This document shows positions 1-5,231 of a stretch of DNA of 6,243 bases, one piece after another. This stretch comes from Pseudomonadota bacterium. Lineage in GTDB: Bacteria > Pseudomonadota > Gammaproteobacteria > Burkholderiales > Sulfuriferulaceae. The stretch lies in the NCBI GenBank assembly GCA_021794855.1, contig JAJYPZ010000079.1, positions 1-6,243 on the forward strand. Reading direction: 5' to 3'. The notes beneath the pieces were generated by a model. The model saw nothing but the letters and a program-made list of their open reading frames with translations. It searched no databases and was not told where the DNA came from. The stretch's first letter is position 1. The number at the start of each line of letters is the position of its first letter. The translations under genes and the position numbers were made by a program.

Positions 1-926
1 CGGCCGATAATTTTGCGTTTTTGCTCGGGATCGGTGACGCCGGCAAGATGGCGCATGAATTCCGCGCCGGCATCGACATGGATGACCTTGACGCCCAGAT
101 TTTGCGCAAAGGTCAGCATCACCTGTTCGACTTCGTTCAAACGCAGCAAGCCGTTGTCGACGAACACGCAGGTCAGTTGGTTGCCGATCGCCTTGTGCAG
201 CAAAGCCGCGACCACCGACGAATCGACACCGCCGGACAGGCCCAGCAGCACTTCGTCGCTGCCGACTTCCGCCCGGATACGGGCAATAGCGGTATCGGCG
301 TAGCCGGGCATATGCCATTCCTCGCCTATGCCGCAAATATCGTGCACGAAGCGCGCAATGATCGCTTTACCCTGCACGCTGTGCGTGACTTCGGGGTGAA
401 ATTGCAGGCCGTAATAACCGCGTTTTTCATCCGCCATGCCGGCGATCGGCGTCGCCGCATTGCTGGCGCAGATACTGAAACCTTCCGGCAGCGCGTTCAC
501 TTTGTCGCCGTGACTCATCCATACATCGAGCAAGCCGTGTCCGTGTTCGTTGACGTGATCCTGCAATTCCTGCAACAGTCTGGAATGCCCCCGGGCGCGC
601 ACCTGCGCATAACCGAATTCGCGCTGCAGCGCTTGTTCGACCGCGCCGCCCAGCTGCGCCGCCATGGTTTGCATGCCGTAACAGATCCCCAGTACCGGCA
701 CGCCGAGTTCGAACACCGCTTGCGGCGCGCGCGGCGTTTCTTCTTCCGTCACCGAAGACGGGCCGCCCGACAGAATGATGCCTGCGGGATCGAATTGGCG
801 GATAAATTCGTCGCTCACATCGTAGGGATGCAATTCGCAATATACATGGGTTTCGCGCACCCGCCGCGCGATCAATTGCGAATATTGCGAGCCGAAATCC
901 AGGATCAGTATTTTTTTATAAGTCAT
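1..926 (-). CDS. guaA: GMP synthase (glutamine-hydrolysing), N-terminal 308 residues, cut by window edge
   Basis: Converts XMP to GMP using glutamine and ATP, the last step of guanine nucleotide synthesis in the cytoplasm. The frame opens with [20 protein letters not shown] and stays open to the left edge. Residues 1 to about 200 are a class I glutamine amidotransferase: oxyanion-hole region LSGGPSSV (52-59), nucleophile Cys82 in GICYGMQ, and His177 and Glu179 in QFHPEV, so the triad is intact. The ATP-pyrophosphatase domain begins after 200 and has its P-loop at SGGVDSS (231-237). The protein usually has about 520-525 residues, so roughly 215 C-terminal residues, including the XMP-binding dimerisation domain, lie outside. 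The start is ATG at 926-924, preceded by a purine-rich stretch (GAGTGTGGAA) rather than a strong Shine-Dalgarno. It lies 104 bp downstream of guaB on the same strand, with an intrinsic terminator between them. No frameshift is seen in the visible part. Confidence 0.97.
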   Translation of the reverse strand, partial: MTYKKILILDFGSQYSQLIARRVRETHVYCELHPYDVSDEFIRQFDPAGIILSGGPSSVTEEETPRAPQAVFELGVPVLGICYGMQTMAAQLGGAVEQALQREFGYAQVRARGHSRLLQELQDHVNEHGHGLLDVWMSHGDKVNALPEGFSICASNAATPIAGMADEKRGYYGLQFHPEVTHSVQGKAIIARFVHDICGIGEEWHMPGYADTAIARIRAEVGSDEVLLGLSGGVDSSVVAALLHKAIGNQLTCVFVDNGLLRLNEVEQVMLTFAQNLGVKVIHVDAGAEFMRHLAGVTDPEQKRKIIG

Positions 927-946
927 TTCCACACTCTGAAATACGT

Positions 947-985
947 AAAAAAACAGCAGCCGGCAATAAGTTTGCAGGCTGCTGT
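947..985 (-). terminator. Intrinsic terminator between guaB and guaA (possible attenuator)
   Basis: Read on the minus strand, a perfect 9-bp stem is formed by ACAGCAGCC (985-977) and GGCTGCTGT (961-953), with a 15-nt loop. It is followed at once by a seven-T run (953-947, sharing one base with the stem). This is a classic rho-independent terminator oriented to stop transcription coming from guaB. It ends about 20 nt before the guaA ATG, which leaves no room for a promoter between it and guaA. It may therefore act as an attenuator or a partial terminator within a guaBA operon. Confidence 0.8.
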
Positions 986-988
986 CCG

Positions 989-994
989 ATTATC
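989..994 (-). promoter_or_regulatory. Possible guaA -10 box inside the guaBA gap
   Basis: GATAAT on the minus strand is one base from the sigma-70 consensus TATAAT. The best upstream -35 candidate is TTGCGT at a 19-bp spacing, which is poor. If it is used, the transcript would start at about the first base of the terminator stem, giving guaA an mRNA with the hairpin at its 5' end. This is weak evidence, listed because guaA otherwise depends on read-through. Confidence 0.25.
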
Positions 995-1030
995 CGCGCT
1001 CGCGCAATAACGCACGCAAGCTAGCGCTGT

Positions 1031-2494
1031 TCAATCCAGCCGATAATTGGGCGCTTCCTTGGTGATCTGCACGTCGTGCACGTGCGATTCTCGCGATCCT
1101 GCTGCGGTAATTTCGACGAATTCGGCGCGTGCCTGCATGTCGGTTATCGTCATGCAGCCGAGATAGCCCATGCTGGCGCGCAAACCGCCCATCAATTGAT
1201 GAATGACCGCAAGTACGCTGCCTTTGTAAGGCACGCGCCCTTCGATCCCTTCGGGCACGAATTTGTCGGTATTGGATTCGTTATCCTGAAAATACCGGTC
1301 GCTCGACCCTTTTTGCATTGCGCCCAGTGATCCCATACCGCGATACGATTTATAAGAACGGCCCTGGAACAGCTCTATTTCGCCCGGCGCTTCTTCCGTC
1401 CCCGCAAACAGACCGCCCAGCATGACGGTATTCGCGCCCGCTGCAATCGCTTTCGCAATATCGCCCGAGTAACGCACGCCGCCGTCGGCGATCAGCGGGA
1501 TGCCGCGATCCGCCAGCGCCAGCGCTACGTTCTGGATCGCGGTAATCTGCGGTACCCCTACGCCGGCAATGATCCGCGTCGTGCAGATGGAACCCGGACC
1601 TATACCCACTTTCACCGCATCGGCGCCGTGATCGGCCAATGCCAGCGCTGCGCTGGCCGTCGCAATATTGCCGCCTATGATTTGCAGATGGGGGAAATTC
1701 GTTTTAACCCAGCGCACCCGGTCGAGCACGCCCTTGGAATGGCCGTGCGCGGTATCGATGACGACAACGTCCACACCGGCATGCGCCAGCGCAGCAACGC
1801 GATCTTCCGTTCCTTCGCCCACGCCCAGCGCAGCGCCTACGCGCAGGCGGCCTTGACTATCCTTGCAGGCATTGGGGTGTTCCGACGATTTCTGTATATC
1901 CTTGACCGTAACCAGTCCGCGCAATTCGAACGCATCGTTGACGACCAGCAAACGCTCCAGCCGGTGTTTGTGCAGCAAACTCAGCACTTCCGAGCGGGTG
2001 GCGCCTTCCATTACGGTCACCAGACGCTCGCGCGGCGTCATGACCCGGCTGACGGGCTGGTCGAGATTGGTTTCGAAACGCAGATCGCGGTTGGTGACGA
2101 TGCCGACTACCTTGCCGCCGCCATCGACGACCGGCAAGCCGGAAATTTTGTGTTTCCGCATGGTCGCCTGCACGTCGCGCACGGTCATGTCGGGCGTTAC
2201 CGTCACGGGTTCCTTCACGACACCGGACTCGAACCGCTTCACCCGCGAAACTTCCGCCGCCTGCTGTTCTATGCTCATGTTTTTATGAACGATGCCTATG
2301 CCGCCTTCCTGCGCCAGCGCAATCGCCATCGGCGCTTCGGTGACCGTGTCCATAGCAGCGGAAAGCAGAGGGATATTCAGCGTAATCTCGCGGGTCAATC
2401 GGGTTTGCAGACTTACGTCGCGAGGCAGTACTTCAGAATGGGCCGGGACGAGCAATACATCATCAAAGGTGAGGGCTTTTTGGATCACGCGCAT
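1031..2494 (-). CDS. guaB: Inosine-5'-monophosphate dehydrogenase
   Basis: Oxidises IMP to XMP with NAD+, the first committed and rate-limiting step towards GMP; a cytoplasmic tetramer. The protein is 487 aa, the usual bacterial length. The N-terminal barrel segment opens [24 protein letters not shown]-domain pair occupies about residues 93-205. The barrel then resumes with the NAD-contacting segment [11 protein letters not shown] (243-253). Catalytic Cys304 lies in GSICTTR, the IMP phosphate-binding segment [10 protein letters not shown] at 336-345, and the flap Arg-Tyr dyad at 400-401 in SDRYFQ. All key residues are present. The ATG at 2494 is chosen because homologues begin at this conserved sequence. 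The frame is open 35 codons further upstream, but that stretch contains the promoter. A GGAA lies 9-12 nt before the start. guaA follows downstream. Confidence 0.98.
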   Translation of the reverse strand: MRVIQKALTFDDVLLVPAHSEVLPRDVSLQTRLTREITLNIPLLSAAMDTVTEAPMAIALAQEGGIGIVHKNMSIEQQAAEVSRVKRFESGVVKEPVTVTPDMTVRDVQATMRKHKISGLPVVDGGGKVVGIVTNRDLRFETNLDQPVSRVMTPRERLVTVMEGATRSEVLSLLHKHRLERLLVVNDAFELRGLVTVKDIQKSSEHPNACKDSQGRLRVGAALGVGEGTEDRVAALAHAGVDVVVIDTAHGHSKGVLDRVRWVKTNFPHLQIIGGNIATASAALALADHGADAVKVGIGPGSICTTRIIAGVGVPQITAIQNVALALADRGIPLIADGGVRYSGDIAKAIAAGANTVMLGGLFAGTEEAPGEIELFQGRSYKSYRGMGSLGAMQKGSSDRYFQDNESNTDKFVPEGIEGRVPYKGSVLAVIHQLMGGLRASMGYLGCMTITDMQARAEFVEITAAGSRESHVHDVQITKEAPNYRLD

Positions 2495-2497
2495 GAT

Positions 2498-2514
2498 CTT
2501 TGTTCCGAACAAAG
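2498..2514. promoter_or_regulatory. Perfect 17-bp palindrome in the guaB leader, candidate operator
   Basis: CTTTGTTC-C-GAACAAAG has two perfectly inverted 8-bp arms around one base. It ends 3 nt before the guaB ATG and begins 4 nt after the -10 box, so it covers the expected transcription start and contains the GGAA ribosome-binding purines. In RNA it could fold as a 7-bp stem with a CGG loop. It could be a repressor operator or a translational control hairpin. It does not match the E. coli PurR box. Confidence 0.45.
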
Positions 2515-2518
2515 CAAT

Positions 2519-2524
2519 ATTATA
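2519..2524 (-). promoter_or_regulatory. guaB promoter -10 box
   Basis: TATAAT on the minus strand is an exact sigma-70 -10 consensus, 24 bp before the guaB ATG, and predicts a transcription start near 2510-2515. No good -35 hexamer lies 16-18 bp upstream, and no extended TG is present. The promoter may therefore rely on an activator or on upstream AT-rich DNA (2578-2604). Confidence 0.6.
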
Positions 2525-2605
2525 CGGTAAACTTGAATTCGCCGCTATTCGGAAACCTCGTGCCATGCAGAATCGCCGATAAAATTTGCCTGTTTGCAAA
2601 AATAG

Positions 2606-2634
2606 TTGACGCCCGGGCCGCTAATCGCTAAGTT
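2606..2634 (+). promoter_or_regulatory. Possible promoter of the lipoprotein gene
   Basis: TTGACG (2606-2611) matches five of six -35 consensus bases. It is followed after 17 bp by TAAGTT (2629-2634), a poor -10. The spacing and the position, about 40 bp before the start codon, are suitable, and the orientation is opposite to guaB. The strong ribosome-binding site AAGGGG (2662-2667) lies between it and the gene. Confidence 0.35.
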
Positions 2635-2673
2635 TCTCTAAATTCCGTTCATCCGTTTTTAAAGGGGCCGACC

Positions 2674-3000
2674 ATGACGAATACATTTATCGGGGCATTC
2701 ATTTGCGTCTTTGTGCTTCTGATCAGCGCTTGCGCAAACAATGCACCGGTCAGGCAACCCAACGGCGTCTATTTGACCGGATCGGCGATCGCTGCGCTCG
2801 ATCGGGCTAAAGCCGATGTCGACAAGGCCCGGCAGCAAGATGCGTTATGGACGACGGCGCTCAACGAACTGAACGCCGCCGAAACGGCCGCCACGCAGGG
2901 CGAAAGCGCGGCCGTGATCGATCATGCGCATGAAGCGAGCGCTCTCGCCAAATTAGGCATCGCGCAATTGTCGCTACCGAGCACGAACCCGTTCAAATAA
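2674..3000 (+). CDS. Small lipoprotein, DUF4398-like
   Basis: A 108-aa protein with a lipoprotein signal peptide: a hydrophobic core at residues 5-18 and lipobox ISAC with the lipidated cysteine at position 20. Residue +2 is Ala rather than Asp, which under the Lol sorting rule points to the outer membrane. The n-region has no Lys or Arg, which is unusual. The mature 89 residues are alanine-rich and predicted helical (about 35-95), with a pattern resembling DUF4398-type lipoproteins, in which helical Ala/Glu/Gln stretches follow a short linker. The family assignment is by eye and uncertain. The role is unknown; envelope association is the only supported statement. The start is fixed by AAGGGG six bases before the ATG. 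Its neighbours are divergent guaB and a downstream coiled-coil gene that has its own probable promoter. Confidence 0.8.
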   Translation: MTNTFIGAFICVFVLLISACANNAPVRQPNGVYLTGSAIAALDRAKADVDKARQQDALWTTALNELNAAETAATQGESAAVIDHAHEASALAKLGIAQLSLPSTNPFK

Positions 3001-3033
3001 GCCCGGTTCGAGGGTCCATCGAGAAAATAAACG

Positions 3034-3062
3034 GTCGGCAATGCCTCGACAGCTTTTCTTTT
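3034..3062 (+). terminator. Weak possible terminator after the lipoprotein gene
   Basis: GTCGGC (3034-3039, first base G) can pair with GCC and GAC at 3043-3050 across an AAT loop and a two-base bulge. A T-rich stretch, TTTTCTTTT (3054-3062), follows. The stem is short and imperfect, so termination may be inefficient. It is the only terminator-like structure between the stop codon at 3000 and the next gene. Confidence 0.3.
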
Positions 3063-3098
3063 GATTAAATAATCTATAATATCAGTGATATCTATAAG
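3063..3098 (+). promoter_or_regulatory. AT-rich promoter region with two inverted repeats
   Basis: TATAAT at 3075-3080 is an exact -10 consensus, with a second candidate TATAAG at 3093-3098, both upstream of the gene at 3119. Neither has a convincing -35 hexamer. Inverted repeats GATTA-AA-TAATC (3063-3074) and ATATC-AGT-GATAT (3079-3091) flank and overlap the first -10, a layout compatible with repressor binding. AT-rich DNA produces such repeats easily, so this is tentative. Confidence 0.45.
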
Positions 3099-3118
3099 GC
3101 TCGCTGGCGGATCAAATC

Positions 3119-3358
3119 ATGACCGATAACATAGAGAACTTGCTGCTGGAACATTTAAAACGATTCCAGGCCGGTCAGGATCGTATGGAACGCAAACTGG
3201 ATGAGCTGACCCGCCGGGTGTCGAATCTGGAAGCCGGCCTGGCGTCCGTTATTCAGCATTTAGGGCATCTGGCCGCCGCCGACGCACAGCAGCAACTGGC
3301 TGCGGACGGGTTTAATCTACGGCTGGAACGTATCGAACGTCGCCTGGAACTGGCTTGA
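3119..3358 (+). CDS. Small coiled-coil protein of unknown function
   Basis: A 79-aa protein, almost entirely helical. It opens MTDNIENLLLEHLKRFQAGQ, has heptad-like leucine/isoleucine spacing (residues 8-45), a central Ala/Gln segment (50-61), and ends LERIERRLELA. From memory, short proteins with this opening and a terminal RLERIERRLEL are found in many proteobacteria, often beside toxin-antitoxin or mobile genes. No toxin-like partner is adjacent here. No enzyme motif, signal peptide or membrane segment is seen, so a cytoplasmic oligomeric adaptor is an inference. The ATG has GGCGGA seven bases upstream. The gene is probably monocistronic: it has its own -10 box and a strong terminator right after the stop. 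It converges on rnfH with 22 bp between stops. Confidence 0.75.
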   Translation: MTDNIENLLLEHLKRFQAGQDRMERKLDELTRRVSNLEAGLASVIQHLGHLAAADAQQQLAADGFNLRLERIERRLELA

Positions 3359-3362
3359 TCTC

Positions 3363-3406
3363 ACCGGTGTCCGGCGGCAATCAGTCCGCCGTCGCGCCGG
3401 TTTTTT
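3363..3406 (+). terminator. Intrinsic terminator of the coiled-coil gene
   Basis: An outer stem ACCGG (3363-3367) pairs with CCGGT (3397-3401). An inner 6-bp stem CGGCGG (3372-3377) pairs with CCGCCG (3386-3391) around an 8-nt loop. A six-T run (3401-3406) follows on the plus strand. The structure overlaps the last codons of rnfH. On the minus strand there is no T-run after the stem, so it should work mainly for the plus-strand gene. Confidence 0.75.
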
Positions 3407-3767
3407 CCATATCGCCGCCGCCCTTTTTCATGACTTTTCCTTCTTCGGCGCGCTGACGCCGGACTTCTTTAGGGTCGGCCAGCAATTTGCGATAAATTTC
3501 GACGCGGTCTTTATCGCGCAATACGGTGTCGGGCTTGACCAGCTTGCCGAAAATGCCGACTTTGTTCTGTTTCAGGTCGATTTCGGGAAATTTCTGCAGG
3601 ATGCCGGAAGCTTCTATCGCCTGAACGACCGTCATGCCCTCTTCGCCGTACAAGGTCAGAATCATTTGCGTTTCCGGTCTGGCATACGCCACTTCGATTT
3701 TGACCGGCAACTCTACTTTATTATCGGGCTTGGCAAACGCCTTCGCCACATCGACCGACTGATTCAT
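3381..3767 (-). CDS. rnfH: RnfH family ubiquitin-like protein
   Basis: A 128-aa member of the RnfH (RatB) family, small beta-grasp proteins with a ubiquitin/ThiS-like fold whose role is unsettled; the name comes from rnf electron-transport loci, but the gene usually sits beside ratA. Family features are IEVAYARPETQ (24-34), NKVGIFGK (68-75), DRVEIYRKLLADPKEVRRQR (87-106) and a charged C-terminal tail. It lacks the C-terminal Gly-Gly of sulfur carriers. E. coli RnfH is about 96 residues, so this one carries roughly 20 extra N-terminal residues and a longer tail. The start is ATG at 3767, overlapping the ratA stop as ATGA, with GGAA and GAGG purines upstream. This overlap implies translational coupling to ratA. 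An upstream extension of the open frame lies inside ratA and is not credible. Confidence 0.92.
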   Translation of the reverse strand: MNQSVDVAKAFAKPDNKVELPVKIEVAYARPETQMILTLYGEEGMTVVQAIEASGILQKFPEIDLKQNKVGIFGKLVKPDTVLRDKDRVEIYRKLLADPKEVRRQRAEEGKVMKKGGGDMEKTGATAD

Positions 3768-4201
3768 GATGTTCCGTATACCTCTTCCGCACGCTGAATA
3801 AAGGCTTCGACGAAGCTGTTGGCAATATAACCGAATACCGGGCCGAGCACGGCATCGAGCAATTTGCTGGAAAACTCGTAATGCAGGATGAATTCGATTT
3901 TGCAGGCCGCATCGCTTAATGCCTTGAACCGCCACTCGCCGTCCAGATGTTTGAACGGGCCGTCCAGCAGGCGCATTTTTATCAGACTGGGCGCCTCGTT
4001 AGTGTTTTCCGTCGTAAAATATTGCTTGATATGCATATAATCGATATGAATGGTGGCGACCATTCGATGTTCCTCGCGACTTTTCACTTCGCTGCCGCTG
4101 CACCAGGGCAGAAATTCGGGGTACTCTTCAACTTTATCGACCAGATCGAACATTTGCCGTGCGCTATGCGCTACCAGAACGCTTTTGTTTACGAGTGCCA
4201 T
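3764..4201 (-). CDS. ratA: RatA / COQ10-like START-domain protein
   Basis: A 145-aa single-domain protein of the polyketide-cyclase/START superfamily (Coq10/RatA family). It opens MALVNKSVLVAHSARQMFDL and has the family signature YPEFLPWC at 27-34, with the long C-terminal helix (about 112-142) that closes the lipid-binding groove. E. coli RatA was reported to block 70S ribosome association and was called a toxin; eukaryotic and other bacterial homologues bind ubiquinone and support its function. Which role applies here cannot be read from the sequence, and rnfH should not be called an antitoxin on position alone. The length is normal and the frame intact. It is divergent from smpB with 55 bp between start codons, the arrangement in E. 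coli. The ribosome-binding site is weak (AGGCACTCAGCACA before ATG). Confidence 0.94.
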   Translation of the reverse strand: MALVNKSVLVAHSARQMFDLVDKVEEYPEFLPWCSGSEVKSREEHRMVATIHIDYMHIKQYFTTENTNEAPSLIKMRLLDGPFKHLDGEWRFKALSDAACKIEFILHYEFSSKLLDAVLGPVFGYIANSFVEAFIQRAEEVYGTS

Positions 4202-4256
4202 TGTGCTGAGTGCCTATAAAAACTGGTAAAATACCCGCTTAAACTGGAATACGTCT
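4202..4256. promoter_or_regulatory. Divergent promoter region between ratA and smpB
   Basis: On the plus strand, TAAAAT (4227-4232) preceded by TGG (4224-4226) makes a plausible extended -10 for smpB, with only a poor -35 (TTGTGC at 4201-4206, 20-bp spacing). The start would be near 4239, a short leader. The ribosome-binding site GGAA (4246-4249) lies 7 nt before the ATG. On the minus strand, TATTTT (4233-4228) overlaps the same bases and could serve ratA. The two promoters would then share their core and could interfere with each other. Confidence 0.5.
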
Positions 4257-4712
4257 ATGAGTATCGTACAAAACAAAAAAGCATACCACGATTATTTCAT
4301 CGAGGATAAATACGAAGCGGGCCTGATGCTCGATGGCTGGGAAGTCAAAGCCATACGGGCCGGACGGGTTCAGCTTAAAGAAGCCTACGTCGTCATCAAA
4401 AACGGCGAAGTCTTTCTGATCGGCGCGCATATCAGCGCACTCGCCACCGCTTCGACCCACGTACACCCCGAAGCGACGCGCACCCGCAAATTATTGCTGC
4501 ATGCCGCCGAAATCAGCAAGCTGATCGGCAAGGTCGAACGCGCCGGTTATACGCTGGTGCCGATCGATATGCATTACACGCGCAGCCGCGTCAAATTGCA
4601 GATCGGACTGGCCAAGGGCAAAAAAGAACACGACAAACGCGAAACGGCAAAGAATCGCGAATCCAGTATCGAAATTCAGCGCGCGATGCGCAGCCATAAC
4701 AAACATGCCTGA
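4257..4712 (+). CDS. smpB: SsrA-binding protein SmpB
   Basis: The protein partner of tmRNA in trans-translation. It binds the tRNA-like domain, delivers tmRNA to stalled ribosomes and helps to place it in the A site and mRNA channel. At 151 aa it has the normal length. Family landmarks are [20 protein letters not shown] (7-26), [10 protein letters not shown] (27-36), RTRKLLLH (75-82) and [12 protein letters not shown] (117-128), followed by the basic C-terminal tail that folds into a helix in the mRNA channel. In E. coli the tmRNA gene ssrA follows smpB, but no tmRNA sequence is visible in the 220 bp downstream here. A GATCGC-G-GCGATC inverted repeat (4711-4723) begins within the stop codon but lacks a T-run, so no intrinsic terminator is evident. 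Confidence 0.98.
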   Translation: MSIVQNKKAYHDYFIEDKYEAGLMLDGWEVKAIRAGRVQLKEAYVVIKNGEVFLIGAHISALATASTHVHPEATRTRKLLLHAAEISKLIGKVERAGYTLVPIDMHYTRSRVKLQIGLAKGKKEHDKRETAKNRESSIEIQRAMRSHNKHA

Positions 4713-4740
4713 TCGCGGCGATCGCAAAACGCGCACAGAT

Positions 4741-4932
4741 TCAGCCATTCCGGTCGTTCGTGATTTTCAACCGCGTCAACGTTGAAGACATAGATGATCG
4801 ATCAGTAAACGAAACGCTCGTGCAACCGTCTCGGGTTCGGATATGCAGCGCTTTTAACAGCTCGATCAACGGATCAGCCTTGATTTCTGGAGTAATGCGC
4901 ATGTTTGCTTTAGGGTATGGCTTGGGCAACAT
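4741..4932 (-). CDS. Small ORF coupled to the upstream 99-aa frame, unknown
   Basis: A 63-aa frame whose ATG overlaps the stop of the preceding frame by one base (TAATG at 4934-4930), a junction typical of coupled translation. The protein has no recognised family. The first half (MRITPEIKADPLIELLKALH, residues 11-30) looks like a genuine short helix-forming segment, while the second half is Ser/Thr-rich and could be random. There is no signal peptide, membrane helix or metal-binding motif. It may be a real small gene, or a remnant of a longer one, since the cassette shows other signs of decay. An internal ATG at 4902 is an alternative start. It ends 28 bp from the convergent smpB stop. I see nothing else that could be a gene in 4713-4931. 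Confidence 0.35.
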   Translation of the reverse strand: MLPKPYPKANMRITPEIKADPLIELLKALHIRTRDGCTSVSFTDRSSMSSTLTRLKITNDRNG

Positions 4933-5231
4933 TATCCTATAAAAAACTCGGGAGGGACAACGATGTCAGTGCTCTCAAGAAACACATTCGTTGCCACGTT
5001 GGACTTACGACCCGAGACGTTCTTGACGTGTCGTGTACTGACCTGCAAGACCTTGAAACCGCGGGATTCAGGCAGTTCGACAACATCAAGGTGGCTAGTT
5101 CCCCGCACCAAAGCCTGTCGCCAGCGGGAAAATCCCAACGCATCGACATAATCGATGTCTGGCAACGCATCAACGGCGATTGACAAGCGGTATTGATCCA
5201 GACTGTTCAGCCACTCCCTATCAATTGTCAC
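4932..5231 (-). CDS. 99-aa frame overlapping the repeat-protein stop, unknown (separate gene or frameshifted tail)
   Basis: From a GTG at 5231-5229 this frame gives 99 residues, beginning VTIDREWLNSLDQYRLSIAV and ending VPPEFFIG. The GTG lies 6 nt before the first base of the TGA that ends the 335-aa gene, so the two overlap by 11 nt in different frames. Composition and hydrophobic pattern look like real protein: a helical start (7-25), then probable beta strands (44-95). I recognise no family. No Shine-Dalgarno is seen before the GTG, so it would depend on termination-reinitiation. The alternative is that it is the original C-terminal part of the 335-aa protein, separated by a one-base indel near 5221-5231, since a +1 shift would join the frames. 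Upstream extension of this frame only reads the repeat as low-complexity Thr/Ala/Met and is not credible. An immunity role is a hypothesis from position alone. Confidence 0.5.
   Translation of the reverse strand: MTIDREWLNSLDQYRLSIAVDALPDIDYVDALGFSRWRQALVRGTSHLDVVELPESRGFKVLQVSTRHVKNVSGRKSNVATNVFLESTDIVVPPEFFIG

Noticed and set aside
21..1010. Long plus-strand open frame (329 aa) opposite guaA
   Set aside because: It is antisense to an intact, motif-complete GMP synthase and its residues are rich in His/Arg/Ala/Gln, typical of a mirror frame in GC-rich coding DNA.
1628..2530. Long plus-strand open frame (300 aa) opposite guaB
   Set aside because: Antisense to a complete IMP dehydrogenase with all catalytic residues; no domain is recognisable in it.
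2495..2599. Upstream extension of guaB to an ATG at 2599
   Set aside because: The extra 35 residues are not found in IMPDH proteins, and the region carries the -10 box and palindrome; the family start is at 2494.
2585..2600. PurR-like box upstream of guaB (TTTGCCTGTTTGCAAA)
   Set aside because: The half sites are not in the inverted arrangement of the PurR consensus; only TTTGCAAA is palindromic.
3768..3935. Upstream extension of rnfH to an ATG at 3935
   Set aside because: It lies entirely within ratA in another frame; the ATGA overlap start at 3767 fits the family and the operon.
3381..4201. ratA-rnfH as a toxin-antitoxin pair
   Set aside because: RatA belongs to the conserved Coq10/START family and RnfH is not shown to neutralise it; synteny with smpB indicates core genes rather than a TA module.
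4776..4804. Palindromes TCAACGTTGA (4776-4785) and TGATCGATCA (4795-4804)
   Set aside because: Ten-base palindromes occur by chance, they lie inside a possible coding frame and no promoter is associated with them.
4713..4931. tmRNA (ssrA) or tRNA gene after smpB, or an att site
   Set aside because: No tRNA-like acceptor or T-arm with CCA end, no tag-coding segment and no pair of direct repeats was seen.
4963..5151. Plus-strand frame of 62 aa with a good Shine-Dalgarno-like GGGAGGG seven bases upstream
   Set aside because: The purine run is the complement of Pro-Pro-Glu codons in the minus-strand 99-aa frame, and the plus-strand product is a Ser/Thr/Arg-rich mix without structure. It cannot be fully excluded.
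4917..5183. Plus-strand frame of 88 aa opposite the 99-aa frame
   Set aside because: No ribosome-binding site at its ATG, and the minus-strand reading has better composition and a connected gene context.
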